64,000 bases of DNA, from assembly GCF_034676705.1 (NCBI RefSeq), contig NZ_JAUCBS010000002.1, forward strand, positions 10,001-74,000, in the 5' to 3' direction. The stretch's first letter is position 1. Each line of letters opens with the position of its first letter. Source of the stretch: Gemmobacter sp. (lineage in GTDB: Bacteria > Pseudomonadota > Alphaproteobacteria > Rhodobacterales > Rhodobacteraceae). A program made the position numbers and the translations under genes. The notes beneath the pieces were generated by a model that saw nothing but the letters and a program-made list of their open reading frames with translations, did no database searches and was not told where the DNA came from. Positions 30,540 through 38,221 of this stretch are shown here, piece after piece.

Positions 30540-31772
30540 CTATCGCAGGCGCATGGCATTATAGTCGAATTCCATCGTGATCTCGCGCCACTGGTCGTAT
30601 TTGTCGGCCGGCAGCGCGCCGTTCTTGGCACAGCGCATGATCGTGCGGCGCGCGATGTCATAGGCGCCGCGTTTGGCAGCATCGCTTGGCCCTTCGGCCG
30701 ATACCAGGTCCACCGACTCGACGGCGCCATCGGGCTTCATCAGCGCCTTGACCGTGACGACCGACCGCAGCGTATCGGTAGAGGCCGAGCCGACGTTCCA
30801 GCAGGCGCTGATCGCGCGGTGCAGCGTGTCGATCTCGCCCGAGGACAGCGGCGGGCCCGATGCCGCGCGCCCTGCCCCGCCGGTTCCGGTGGTGCTGGAC
30901 GCGGCCTGCGAGGCGGCGGCCGCGGCCGCCGCAGCGGCGGCTGCCACGGCATCCTCTTGCGGGGCGGCGGGTTTCGGCGTGGCGGGCTTGGGCGTTTCCG
31001 CAGGCTTTGCCGCAGCGGCCGTGCGCGTCGGTTCGGCCTCGGCCGCCTTGGGCCGCGATTTCGGCCGCACCGATGCCGCAGGCGCCGCCGGGCGCGGGGC
31101 CGCGTCGGTTTCCGCCGTCTCGGTCGCCTCGGTCACCGTGCGGGTCGTCGCTTCTTCGGGGGCGGCGGCCTTTTTCGGCGGCGCAGGCTGGACGGGGGTT
31201 TCGGCCGGGGCCTCCTCCACCGCTTCCTCGCGCACCGGCGATTCCTCGGCCTCGGGCGGCGGGGCGGGCGTCGCCTCGGCGGCCACGCGTTGCACCGGGC
31301 GCTGACGCGGGCGCGGGCTTTCCTCCAGCGTGTTCGGCAGCGGCTCTGCCACCGGCTGGGGCGAGGGTTGCGGAACCGGCTGCGGAACGGTCGCCGGCTG
31401 CGGCTGCGGAACGGGCTGGGGCACCGGCTGGGGTTCCGGGGCGGGTTCCACCACCTCGGGCTCGGGCTCGGGTTCCGGCACCACTTCGGGTTCCGGCTCT
31501 GCCTCGGCTTCGGGGGCGGGTTCCGGTTCGGGGCGCGGCGCGGGAACGGGCGATTGCGCCGGCGCAGGGTCCGGCGTTTCCGCAGGTTCCTCGGACGGTG
31601 CCGGCGCCGCCGCCTCGATCGCTGCGTATTCCTCGGACGACACCAGCGCAACCTGCGTGACCGTCACCTCCTGGGGCCGGTCACGCGGAACGAACAGGCC
31701 GCCAACGGCGATCCACAGGATCAGGGCCCCGTGCCCGGCCCCTGAAATGATCATGCCCGTGCGTTTGTCCAT
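30540..31772 (-). CDS. tolA: Tol-Pal inner-membrane linker TolA
   Basis: 410 residues. One N-terminal membrane helix (GMIISGAGHGALILWIAVGG), a long periplasmic linker, and a C-terminal TonB-like domain (CWNVGSASTDTLRSVVTVKA, then MRCAKNGALP) with two cysteines likely joined. The linker is rich in Pro-Glu and Gln-Pro repeats (PEPEPAPEAEAEPEPE, QPVPQPVPQPQP) and then Ala, Thr and Pro. The E. coli linker is instead an Ala/Lys coiled coil. It spans the periplasm to couple TolQR energy to TolB-Pal. It starts 3 bases after tolR. Confidence 0.9.
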   Translation of the reverse strand: MDKRTGMIISGAGHGALILWIAVGGLFVPRDRPQEVTVTQVALVSSEEYAAIEAAAPAPSEEPAETPDPAPAQSPVPAPRPEPEPAPEAEAEPEPEVVPEPEPEPEVVEPAPEPQPVPQPVPQPQPATVPQPVPQPSPQPVAEPLPNTLEESPRPRQRPVQRVAAEATPAPPPEAEESPVREEAVEEAPAETPVQPAPPKKAAAPEEATTRTVTEATETAETDAAPRPAAPAASVRPKSRPKAAEAEPTRTAAAAKPAETPKPATPKPAAPQEDAVAAAAAAAAAAASQAASSTTGTGGAGRAASGPPLSSGEIDTLHRAISACWNVGSASTDTLRSVVTVKALMKPDGAVESVDLVSAEGPSDAAKRGAYDIARRTIMRCAKNGALPADKYDQWREITMEFDYNAMRLR

Positions 31773-31775
31773 GGC

Positions 31776-32249
31776 TCAGCCGCCACTGGCCCCAAAGCGC
31801 GGGCCATCGGGATCGGTCACCAGACCGATGCTGGTATAGCCTGCCGCCTGCAACGCCCCCATCACCTGGGCGACGCGACCATAGCCCACGCCGGCATCGG
31901 CGCGGATGAACAGCTTGTTGCTCTTGCGTTCGGTCATGATGGCGCGCAGCCGCGGGATAAGTTCCGCATCGGCCACCGGGGTGGACTGGATCGCCAGCCC
32001 GCCCGCCCCATCCAGCGAGATGGTCAGCGGTTCTTCCTGTTCGGTCGGCAGCGATTGCGCGGCGGTCTTGGGCAGTTCCAGCGGGACGCCCACGGTCATC
32101 AGCGGCGCCGCCACCATGAAGATGATCAGCAACACCAGCATCACGTCCACAAATGGCGTGACGTTGATTTCCGCCATCGGCTGCGCGCCGCCGCGCCGCC
32201 GGCCCCGCCTGCGGCCGCCGCCGCCCTTCTGGATGACACCCGCCCCCAT
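31776..32249 (-). CDS. tolR: Tol-Pal stator protein TolR
   Basis: 157 residues. ExbD/TolR family: a basic, glycine-rich cytoplasmic N-terminus (GGGGRRRGRRRGG), one membrane helix, and a periplasmic domain. The helix NVTPFVDVMLVLLIIFMVAAP contains the conserved proton-path Asp. With TolQ it forms the proton-driven motor. It lies 3 bases after tolQ. Confidence 0.96.
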   Translation of the reverse strand: MGAGVIQKGGGGRRRGRRRGGAQPMAEINVTPFVDVMLVLLIIFMVAAPLMTVGVPLELPKTAAQSLPTEQEEPLTISLDGAGGLAIQSTPVADAELIPRLRAIMTERKSNKLFIRADAGVGYGRVAQVMGALQAAGYTSIGLVTDPDGPRFGASGG

Positions 32250-32252
32250 CGC

Positions 32253-32954
<702 letters not shown>

Positions 32955-33098
32955 CAGGGACTGCTCGTTCTTTGTGGCCGTCGCGCGGCGTATTGGCGCA
33001 GATTCTACAAGGAATAAAGCGGGAATGCCAACACATCTCCGTCAGGCGCGTTACAGCCTGCGGAAAGCCGCCATGCAGGTGCAGCATGGCAGCCCCAC

Positions 33099-34493
33099 CT
33101 AGCCGGGAATTCCATAGGGCAGAACCCCCCTCCGGTCGGGGTCCACCGCCAGCCGGCGTTCCAGCGGCGGGACCGACCGCTGGTGGCAATCGGGCCGTTC
33201 GCAGATGCGGCAGGATATGCCGATCGGCTCGAACCGCCGGGTCAGGTCCAGGTCATCGGCATAGACCAGGCTGGGCGCATGGGCGATCTCGCAGCCCAGG
33301 CCTATGGCAAACCGGCGCACCGGCGCGGTGAAGCTGCCGCCCGGCTTGGTCACATCGCGCGCCAGGCTCAGGTAGCGCACGCCATCCGGCGTCTGGGCCA
33401 GCTGCCGCAGGAACCGGCCCGGCGTTTCAAACGCGCGATGCACGTTCCACAGCGGGCAGGCCCCGCCAAACCGCGCGAACTGCAACCGCGTGGCCGAATG
33501 CCGCTTGGTGATGGTGCCGGCCTGATCCACCCGGACGAAAAAGAACGGAATCCCCTTCAGCCCCGGCCGCTGCATGGTCGACAGCCGGTGCGCCACCTGT
33601 TCGATGCTGGCGCCGAAGCGGTCGGCCAGCCGTTCCAGATCGTGGCGTTCTTCCTGCGCGGCGGCCAGGAAGGCGGCATAGGGCATCTGCGCGGCCCCGG
33701 CAAAGTAGTTCGCCAGCCCGATCTTGGCGATCCCCCGCGCCTCGGGCGTCTGGAACCGGGCCAGATCCAGCGTCGCCTCCAGCAGTTCGTCCTGGGTCAG
33801 CAAGGCGATCTGGTGCAGCAGCTGGAACCGCCGCGTCGCCTCGGGGATGCGGGCCGAGATGGTCAGCCGCTTCGCCTCGGGCTCATAGGTGCGCACCAGC
33901 GGGGTTTCCGCCACCACCACGGCAATGCCCCGCGCCTCCAGCGCGGCGACGGCGGCCTGCACCAGATCGCGCCCCGCCGCCTCGCGCGCGAACCGTTCGG
34001 CGCTGCGATCCACCGCGTCGATGTAATTGTCGCAATAGTGGAAGAAATCGCGCACCTCGTCCCAGGGGCTGGGCGCCGCCGTCCGGTCCTCGCGCCCCAG
34101 CGCCTCGTCCAGCGAGGCCAGCCGTTCGCTCGCCTGCCGATAGGCGCGGTGCAGGTTCAGGAACGCCCGCGCCAACCCCGGCGCGTTCGCGGCGACCAGC
34201 CGCAGATCCGTCTGCGGCGGCAGACCCTGCCCGAACACCGGGTCGGCCAGCGCCTCGCGCATGTCGGACACCAGCCGCTCGGAATCCCCGGTGGTCAGTT
34301 CGGTCACGTCCAGCCCGAATTCCTGCGCCAACCGCAGCACCACGGCCGCCGACAGCGGGCGGTGGTTATGTTCCATCTGGTTCAGATAGGGCAGCGAGAT
34401 TCCCAGCTTTTCCGCGAATGCCTTTTGCGACAGGCCGATCCGGCCCCGCACCTCGCGCAGCTTGGTTCCGGCATACAGCTTTTGCGTGGCCAT
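33099..34493 (-). CDS. ScfR-type (PccR/MccR/RamB-like) short-chain acyl-CoA regulator
   Basis: 464 residues from ATG 34493. The N-terminal XRE-type helix-turn-helix (about 8-60: LREVRGRIGLSQKAFAEKLGISLPYLNQMEHN) is followed by an IrrE-like middle region and the C-terminal DUF2083 domain with a conserved cysteine patch (GISCRICERPDCHQR). This architecture is the short-chain fatty acyl-CoA regulator family. In Rhodobacter, PccR of this family controls propionyl-CoA carboxylase. Two TTTGCAAA boxes lie 14 and 36 bases upstream, so it probably regulates itself. Its other targets are not in this window. A 7-bp stem GCCATGC / GCATGGC at 33070-33090 may terminate it. Confidence 0.85.
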   Translation of the reverse strand: MATQKLYAGTKLREVRGRIGLSQKAFAEKLGISLPYLNQMEHNHRPLSAAVVLRLAQEFGLDVTELTTGDSERLVSDMREALADPVFGQGLPPQTDLRLVAANAPGLARAFLNLHRAYRQASERLASLDEALGREDRTAAPSPWDEVRDFFHYCDNYIDAVDRSAERFAREAAGRDLVQAAVAALEARGIAVVVAETPLVRTYEPEAKRLTISARIPEATRRFQLLHQIALLTQDELLEATLDLARFQTPEARGIAKIGLANYFAGAAQMPYAAFLAAAQEERHDLERLADRFGASIEQVAHRLSTMQRPGLKGIPFFFVRVDQAGTITKRHSATRLQFARFGGACPLWNVHRAFETPGRFLRQLAQTPDGVRYLSLARDVTKPGGSFTAPVRRFAIGLGCEIAHAPSLVYADDLDLTRRFEPIGISCRICERPDCHQRSVPPLERRLAVDPDRRGVLPYGIPG

Positions 34494-34507
34494 CGGCGCC
34501 CCCTGAG

Positions 34508-34540
34508 TTTGCAAAGCCACCCTACAGGGTTTGCAAACCC
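34508..34540 (-). promoter_or_regulatory. twin TTTGCAAA operator of the ScfR-type regulator
   Basis: Two copies of the palindrome TTTGCAAA, at 34508-34515 and 34530-34537, 22 bases apart (two helical turns). The second is embedded in a perfect 14-base palindrome, GGGTTTGCAAACCC (34527-34540). TTTGCAAA is the motif I recall for PccR/RamB-family regulators. The position just before the start codon fits autoregulation. Confidence 0.75.
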
Positions 34541-34553
34541 GCCCCAAGCCATG

Positions 34554-34587
34554 TTTCGCCTTGATCCAAATATCCCCGCCGGAGGCA
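34554..34587 (+). repeat. dispersed intergenic element, copy C
   Basis: Reads TTTCGCCTTGATCCAAATAT then CCCCGCCGGAGGC. It lies between the regulator's promoter and the 3' end of choV. Unlike copies A, B, D and E, it points against the gene that ends beside it. Confidence 0.6.
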
Positions 34588-34609
34588 GCCGACGCCGGTC
34601 GCCCCGCGC

Positions 34610-35614
34610 CTACTCCGCCAATCGCGCCAGCACGCCAGCCCGCGTGACCGCGCCGATGATCCGGCCATCCTCGGCCACCGGCAGCGCGCCTTCGGCCTGC
34701 ATCAGCCGCGCCATCACCGCGCGCAGCGGCATGTCGGGCGCAACCGGCGCCCCCTCGGCCACCAGGCCGGCACCCATCACGTCGCGGGCCGTCAGCACCT
34801 CCAGCGGGTTCATCTGCGCGACAAAGGCCGCCACATGGGCAGAGGCCGGGCGCAAGATGATCTCGCGCGCGGTGCCGGTCTGCACGATGCGGCCTTCCTC
34901 CATCAGGGCAATGCGGTTGCCCAGACGAAACGCCTCGTCCAGATCGTGGCTGACGAACAGCATGGTGCGGCGCAACCGGCGCTGGTGATCCAGCAGTTCA
35001 TCCTGCAACCGCCGCCGGATCAGCGGATCCAGCGCCGAAAACGGCTCGTCCAGCAACAGCACCGGCGCCTGGGTGGCAAAGGCGCGGGCCAGGCCGACGC
35101 GCTGCTGCATGCCGCCCGACAGGTCCGATACCGCCCGATCCGCCCAATCGGCCAGCCCGACCAGCGCCAGCTGCTCGGCCACGCGCGGCGCACGTTCGGG
35201 TGCGGGCACGCCGGCCAGTTCCAGCCCCAGCCCGACATTTTCCGCCACGCTGCGCCAGGGCAGCAGGCCGAACTGCTGGAACACCATGGCAATGCGCCGC
35301 CGCCGCAGGTCGCGCAGCGTGGCCGCATCGGCCCCGGTCACCGCAACCCCGCCCACCCGCACCGTGCCACGCACAACCGGGTTCAGCCCGTTCACCGCCC
35401 GCAGCAGGGTGGATTTGCCCGATCCCGACAGGCCCATCAGCACCACGATCTCGCCCGCCGCCACCGACAGCGAACAGTCATGCACCCCCAGCGTCTGGCC
35501 GCTGGCGGCCTGCACCTCGGTCCGGGTCGCGCCCTGATCCATCAGGGGCAGCGCGCGTTCCGGCCGGTCGCCGAACACGATGGACACGCGGTCCAGATCT
35601 ATCGCTGCCGTCAT
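34610..35614 (-). CDS. choV: choline ABC transporter ATPase
   Basis: 334 residues from ATG 35614, which overlaps the choW stop as ATGA. ProV/ChoV-type ATPase: Walker A GLSGSGKS (61-68), Q-loop VFQQFGLLPW, signature LSGGMQQRVG, Walker B VLLLDEPFSALD, switch VSHDLDEA. The C-terminus holds a CBS-like segment (VLTARDVMGAGLVAEGAPVA and on), as in glycine-betaine/choline ATPases. It energises choline uptake with ChoW and ChoX. Confidence 0.93.
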   Translation of the reverse strand: MTAAIDLDRVSIVFGDRPERALPLMDQGATRTEVQAASGQTLGVHDCSLSVAAGEIVVLMGLSGSGKSTLLRAVNGLNPVVRGTVRVGGVAVTGADAATLRDLRRRRIAMVFQQFGLLPWRSVAENVGLGLELAGVPAPERAPRVAEQLALVGLADWADRAVSDLSGGMQQRVGLARAFATQAPVLLLDEPFSALDPLIRRRLQDELLDHQRRLRRTMLFVSHDLDEAFRLGNRIALMEEGRIVQTGTAREIILRPASAHVAAFVAQMNPLEVLTARDVMGAGLVAEGAPVAPDMPLRAVMARLMQAEGALPVAEDGRIIGAVTRAGVLARLAE

Positions 35615-36498
35615 TTGCGGGCCTTTCGCAACAGGCGGTCCAGCACAATGGCCAGCACCACGATGACCGCCCCGGATTCGAACCCCAGCGCGGGGTTCAC
35701 GCTGTTCAGCGCCCGCACCACTGGCACGCCAAGGCCATTGGCCCCCACCAGCGCCGCGATGACGACCATGGACAGCGACAGCATGATCGTCTGGTTCAGC
35801 CCCGCCATGATCTGCGGCCGCGCCCAGGGCAGCTCGACCTTCCACAGCTTCTGCATGGGTGTGGCGCCAAAGGCCTCGGCCGCCTCGGCCAGCGCGGGGG
35901 GCGTGGTGGAAATGCCCAGCCAGGTCATGCGGATCGGCGCCGGCAGCACGAAGATGACCGTGGCGACCAGCCCCGGCACCATGCCAAGGCCAAAGAACAC
36001 GATGGCCGGGATCAGGTAGACAAAGGTCGGCAATGTCTGCATCAGGTCCAGCACCGGCTGCATCAGCCGGTAAAGCCGCGGCCGATGCGCCGCGGCAATG
36101 CCCAGCGGCACGCCAAGGCCCATGCACAGGATGCCGGCGGTCAGGATCAGCGCCAGGCTTTCGGTCGTGGCCTTCCAGTAACCCTGATTGAGGATGAACA
36201 GGAACCCCAGCCCGACCAGCAGGCAGACCTTCCAGCTGCGCTGCAACACCCAGGCCAGCACCACCACCAGCGCCACAATCACCAGCGGATGCAGCGCGGG
36301 GGCATAGACGGGCTGGTAATCCGGCGACAGCGGCGCAAGGTCGGGCGGCCATTGCAGCACCAGCAGAACGGCGTCGATCACCGCCTCCAGCACGGCGGCG
36401 ACGGCATCGAACAGCCCGCCCAGATGCGCCTGCATCCAGTCGAAGGCGGCCTTGGCATAGCGCCCGACCGGGATTTTGGTCTGTGTGATCCAGTCCAT
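35611..36498 (-). CDS. choW: choline ABC transporter permease
   Basis: 295 residues. ProW/OpuAB-type inner-membrane permease with an amphipathic N-terminus and about seven helices. The conserved permease loop is near AEAAEAFGATPMQKLWKVELPWARPQIMAG. It is encoded between choX and choV in the usual choXWV order and overlaps choV by 4 bases. Confidence 0.93.
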   Translation of the reverse strand: MDWITQTKIPVGRYAKAAFDWMQAHLGGLFDAVAAVLEAVIDAVLLVLQWPPDLAPLSPDYQPVYAPALHPLVIVALVVVLAWVLQRSWKVCLLVGLGFLFILNQGYWKATTESLALILTAGILCMGLGVPLGIAAAHRPRLYRLMQPVLDLMQTLPTFVYLIPAIVFFGLGMVPGLVATVIFVLPAPIRMTWLGISTTPPALAEAAEAFGATPMQKLWKVELPWARPQIMAGLNQTIMLSLSMVVIAALVGANGLGVPVVRALNSVNPALGFESGAVIVVLAIVLDRLLRKARK

Positions 36499-36508
36499 CG
36501 GTCAACGG

Positions 36509-36530
36509 GCCGGGGCCGCATGGCCCCGGC
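36509..36530 (-). promoter_or_regulatory. intercistronic stem-loop between choX and choW
   Basis: 9-bp stem (GCCGGGGCC / GGCCCCGGC) with a 4-base loop fills most of the 38-base gap between choX and choW. As in the peptide importer at 3984-4008, it follows the binding-protein gene and precedes the permease. That fits differential expression from one transcript (inferred). Confidence 0.5.
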
Positions 36531-36536
36531 GCCCTG

Positions 36537-37460
36537 TCACTTCAGCGCGGCGGCAACGGCCGCCACCGCATCGCCACCATCCTTGGTGGTGACACCGCCC
36601 AGCCAGCCCTGCCAGACCGCCGGATTGGCCGCCAGCCAGGTCTTGGCCGCCACCTGGGGATCGGCGCCATCGTTCAGGATGGCACCCATGATCTCATTCT
36701 CCATCGCCAGGGCGAAGGACAGGTTTTCCAGCAGCTTGCCGGTGTTCGGGCAGTCTGCCACATAACCTGCGCGGGTGTTCGTCGCCACGATGGCGCCGCC
36801 CAGGTTCGGGCCGAAATAGTCATCCCCGCCGGTCAGATAGGTCATCTTGAAGGCCGCGTTCATCGGGTGCGGTTCCCACCCCAGGAACACCACCGGCTGG
36901 CCTGCATCATCGGCGCGCTTCACCGCCGCCAGCATCCCGGCTTCCGAGCTTTCGACCAGTTCGAACCCGTACAGCCCGAAGGGGCCGGTGCCGATCATGT
37001 CCAGGATCAGGCGGTTGCCATCGTTGCCGGGTTCGATCCCGTAGATCTTGCCATCCAGCGCGGCCTTTTGCGCGGCAATGTCCTTGAAATCGGCAATCCC
37101 CAGCGCGGCGCCGGCGGCATTGGTGGCCAGCGTATACTTCGCCCCCTCCAGATTGGTGCGCAGGGTGTCCACCTGCCCCTTGTCGCGGTAGGGGGCAATG
37201 TCGCCTTCCATCGTCGGCATCCAGTTGCCCAGGAACACGTCGATATCGCCTTGCGCCAGACCGGCATAGGTCACGGGCACCGACAGAACCTTGGTCTCGG
37301 TCTCATAGCCCAGGGCCTGCAACACCAGCGTGGTGGCGGCGGTGGTGGCGGTGATATCCGTCCAGCCGACATCCGAGAACACGACCTTGCCGCAATCGGC
37401 AAGCGCAGGGGCGGCGGTCAGCCCAAGGGCGGTGGCAAGGATCAGGCGGCGCAGGGTCAT
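36537..37460 (-). CDS. choX: choline-binding periplasmic protein
   Basis: 307 residues from ATG 37460 (AAAGGAG site). The signal peptide is cleaved near ALA-DC (about residue 21). The aromatic cage known from Sinorhizobium meliloti ChoX (W43, W90, Y119, W205) is matched exactly at a constant offset of 10: W33, W80, Y109, W195. This makes choline (and acetylcholine) the likely ligand rather than glycine betaine. Its promoter region carries a BetI-type operator. Confidence 0.95.
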   Translation of the reverse strand: MTLRRLILATALGLTAAPALADCGKVVFSDVGWTDITATTAATTLVLQALGYETETKVLSVPVTYAGLAQGDIDVFLGNWMPTMEGDIAPYRDKGQVDTLRTNLEGAKYTLATNAAGAALGIADFKDIAAQKAALDGKIYGIEPGNDGNRLILDMIGTGPFGLYGFELVESSEAGMLAAVKRADDAGQPVVFLGWEPHPMNAAFKMTYLTGGDDYFGPNLGGAIVATNTRAGYVADCPNTGKLLENLSFALAMENEIMGAILNDGADPQVAAKTWLAANPAVWQGWLGGVTTKDGGDAVAAVAAALK

Positions 37461-37489
37461 GACGACTCCTTTCGTGACGGTTGTCTTTC

Positions 37490-37509
37490 TTGATTGACGG
37501 CTCAATCAA
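37490..37509. promoter_or_regulatory. BetI operator
   Basis: Perfect dyad TTGATTGACGGCTCAATCAA: two 8-base arms around a 4-base centre. It lies between the diverging choX and betI genes, 30 bases from choX and 38 bases from betI. The sequence matches the BetI-box pattern, so BetI should repress both directions until choline is present. Confidence 0.85.
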
Positions 37510-37547
37510 AATATGCGAGTCAGGTGAGCGGAGGATTCTGCCCCATC

Positions 37548-38147
37548 ATGCCCAGACCCTGCGTGGAACCTATACGAAAGGCCGCGCTGGTTGAAGCCGT
37601 GATCTCGGAGATCGGGCTGGCAGGTTCGCTTGACGTCACGGTAAGCCAGATCGCGCGGCGCGCCGGCATGTCGGCGGCGCTGGCGCATCATTATTTCGGA
37701 TCCAAGGAAGACATGTTCCTGGCCGCCATGCGCCACGTGCTGACCGTTTACGGCGCCGAGGTGCGCGGCGCGCTGGCCGCTGCCGATGGGGCCGAAGCAC
37801 GGCTGACCGCCATCCTGCGGGCGTCCTTCGGACCCGCCAATTTCCGGCGCGAGGTGGTGGCGGCCTGGCTGACCTTCTGGATCATGGCGCAGACCGTGCC
37901 ACAGGCGCGGCGATTGCTGACGATCTATGAAAGCCGGCTGCGATCGAACCTGACCGCCTGCCTGCGCCCGCTGGCCGGGGCCGAGGCGCCCCGCCTGGCC
38001 GAAGCGGCCGGGGCGATGATCGACGGGGTCTATCTGCGCCAGGCACTGGCCCGCACGCCGCCCGACGGCAAGGCATCGGTCGCGCTGATCCGCGCCATGC
38101 TGACGGCAGAGCTGGCGGTGATCCGGGGGCAGTCCGTTACCGGCTGA
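37548..38147 (+). CDS. betI: TetR-family choline-responsive repressor BetI
   Basis: 199 residues from ATG 37548 (GGAGG about 12 bases upstream). The N-terminus MPRPCVEPIRKAALVEAVISEIG and helix-turn-helix VSQIARRAGMSAALAHHYFGSKEDMF are BetI-typical. The C-terminal ligand domain includes WLTFWIMAQTVPQARRL. It represses choline uptake and oxidation genes. Next to it lie choXWV and the operator, but betA/betB (choline to glycine betaine) are not in this window, so the oxidation genes must be elsewhere. Confidence 0.93.
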   Translation: MPRPCVEPIRKAALVEAVISEIGLAGSLDVTVSQIARRAGMSAALAHHYFGSKEDMFLAAMRHVLTVYGAEVRGALAAADGAEARLTAILRASFGPANFRREVVAAWLTFWIMAQTVPQARRLLTIYESRLRSNLTACLRPLAGAEAPRLAEAAGAMIDGVYLRQALARTPPDGKASVALIRAMLTAELAVIRGQSVTG

Positions 38148-38172
38148 CCGCAGCCCCGGTGGCAGGCGGGGG

Positions 38173-38208
38173 GACGCCTCCGGCGGGGGTATTTGGAAAA
38201 AGGCAAAG
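38173..38208 (-). repeat. dispersed intergenic element, copy D
   Basis: On the minus strand it reads CTTTGCCTTTTTCCAAATAC then CCCCGCCGGAGGC. It starts about 13 bases after the stop of the Hint-domain gene, in that gene's sense direction, and lies between it and the converging betI. The first 20 bases closely match copy B. Confidence 0.65.
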
Positions 38209-38221
38209 CAGATGCGGCCGG

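Noticed and set aside
34610..36505. A single 631-codon open frame spanning choV and choW on the minus strand
   Set aside because: Only its second half, from ATG 35614, encodes ChoV. The first half is an out-of-frame reading of choW, so this is not a fused transporter protein.
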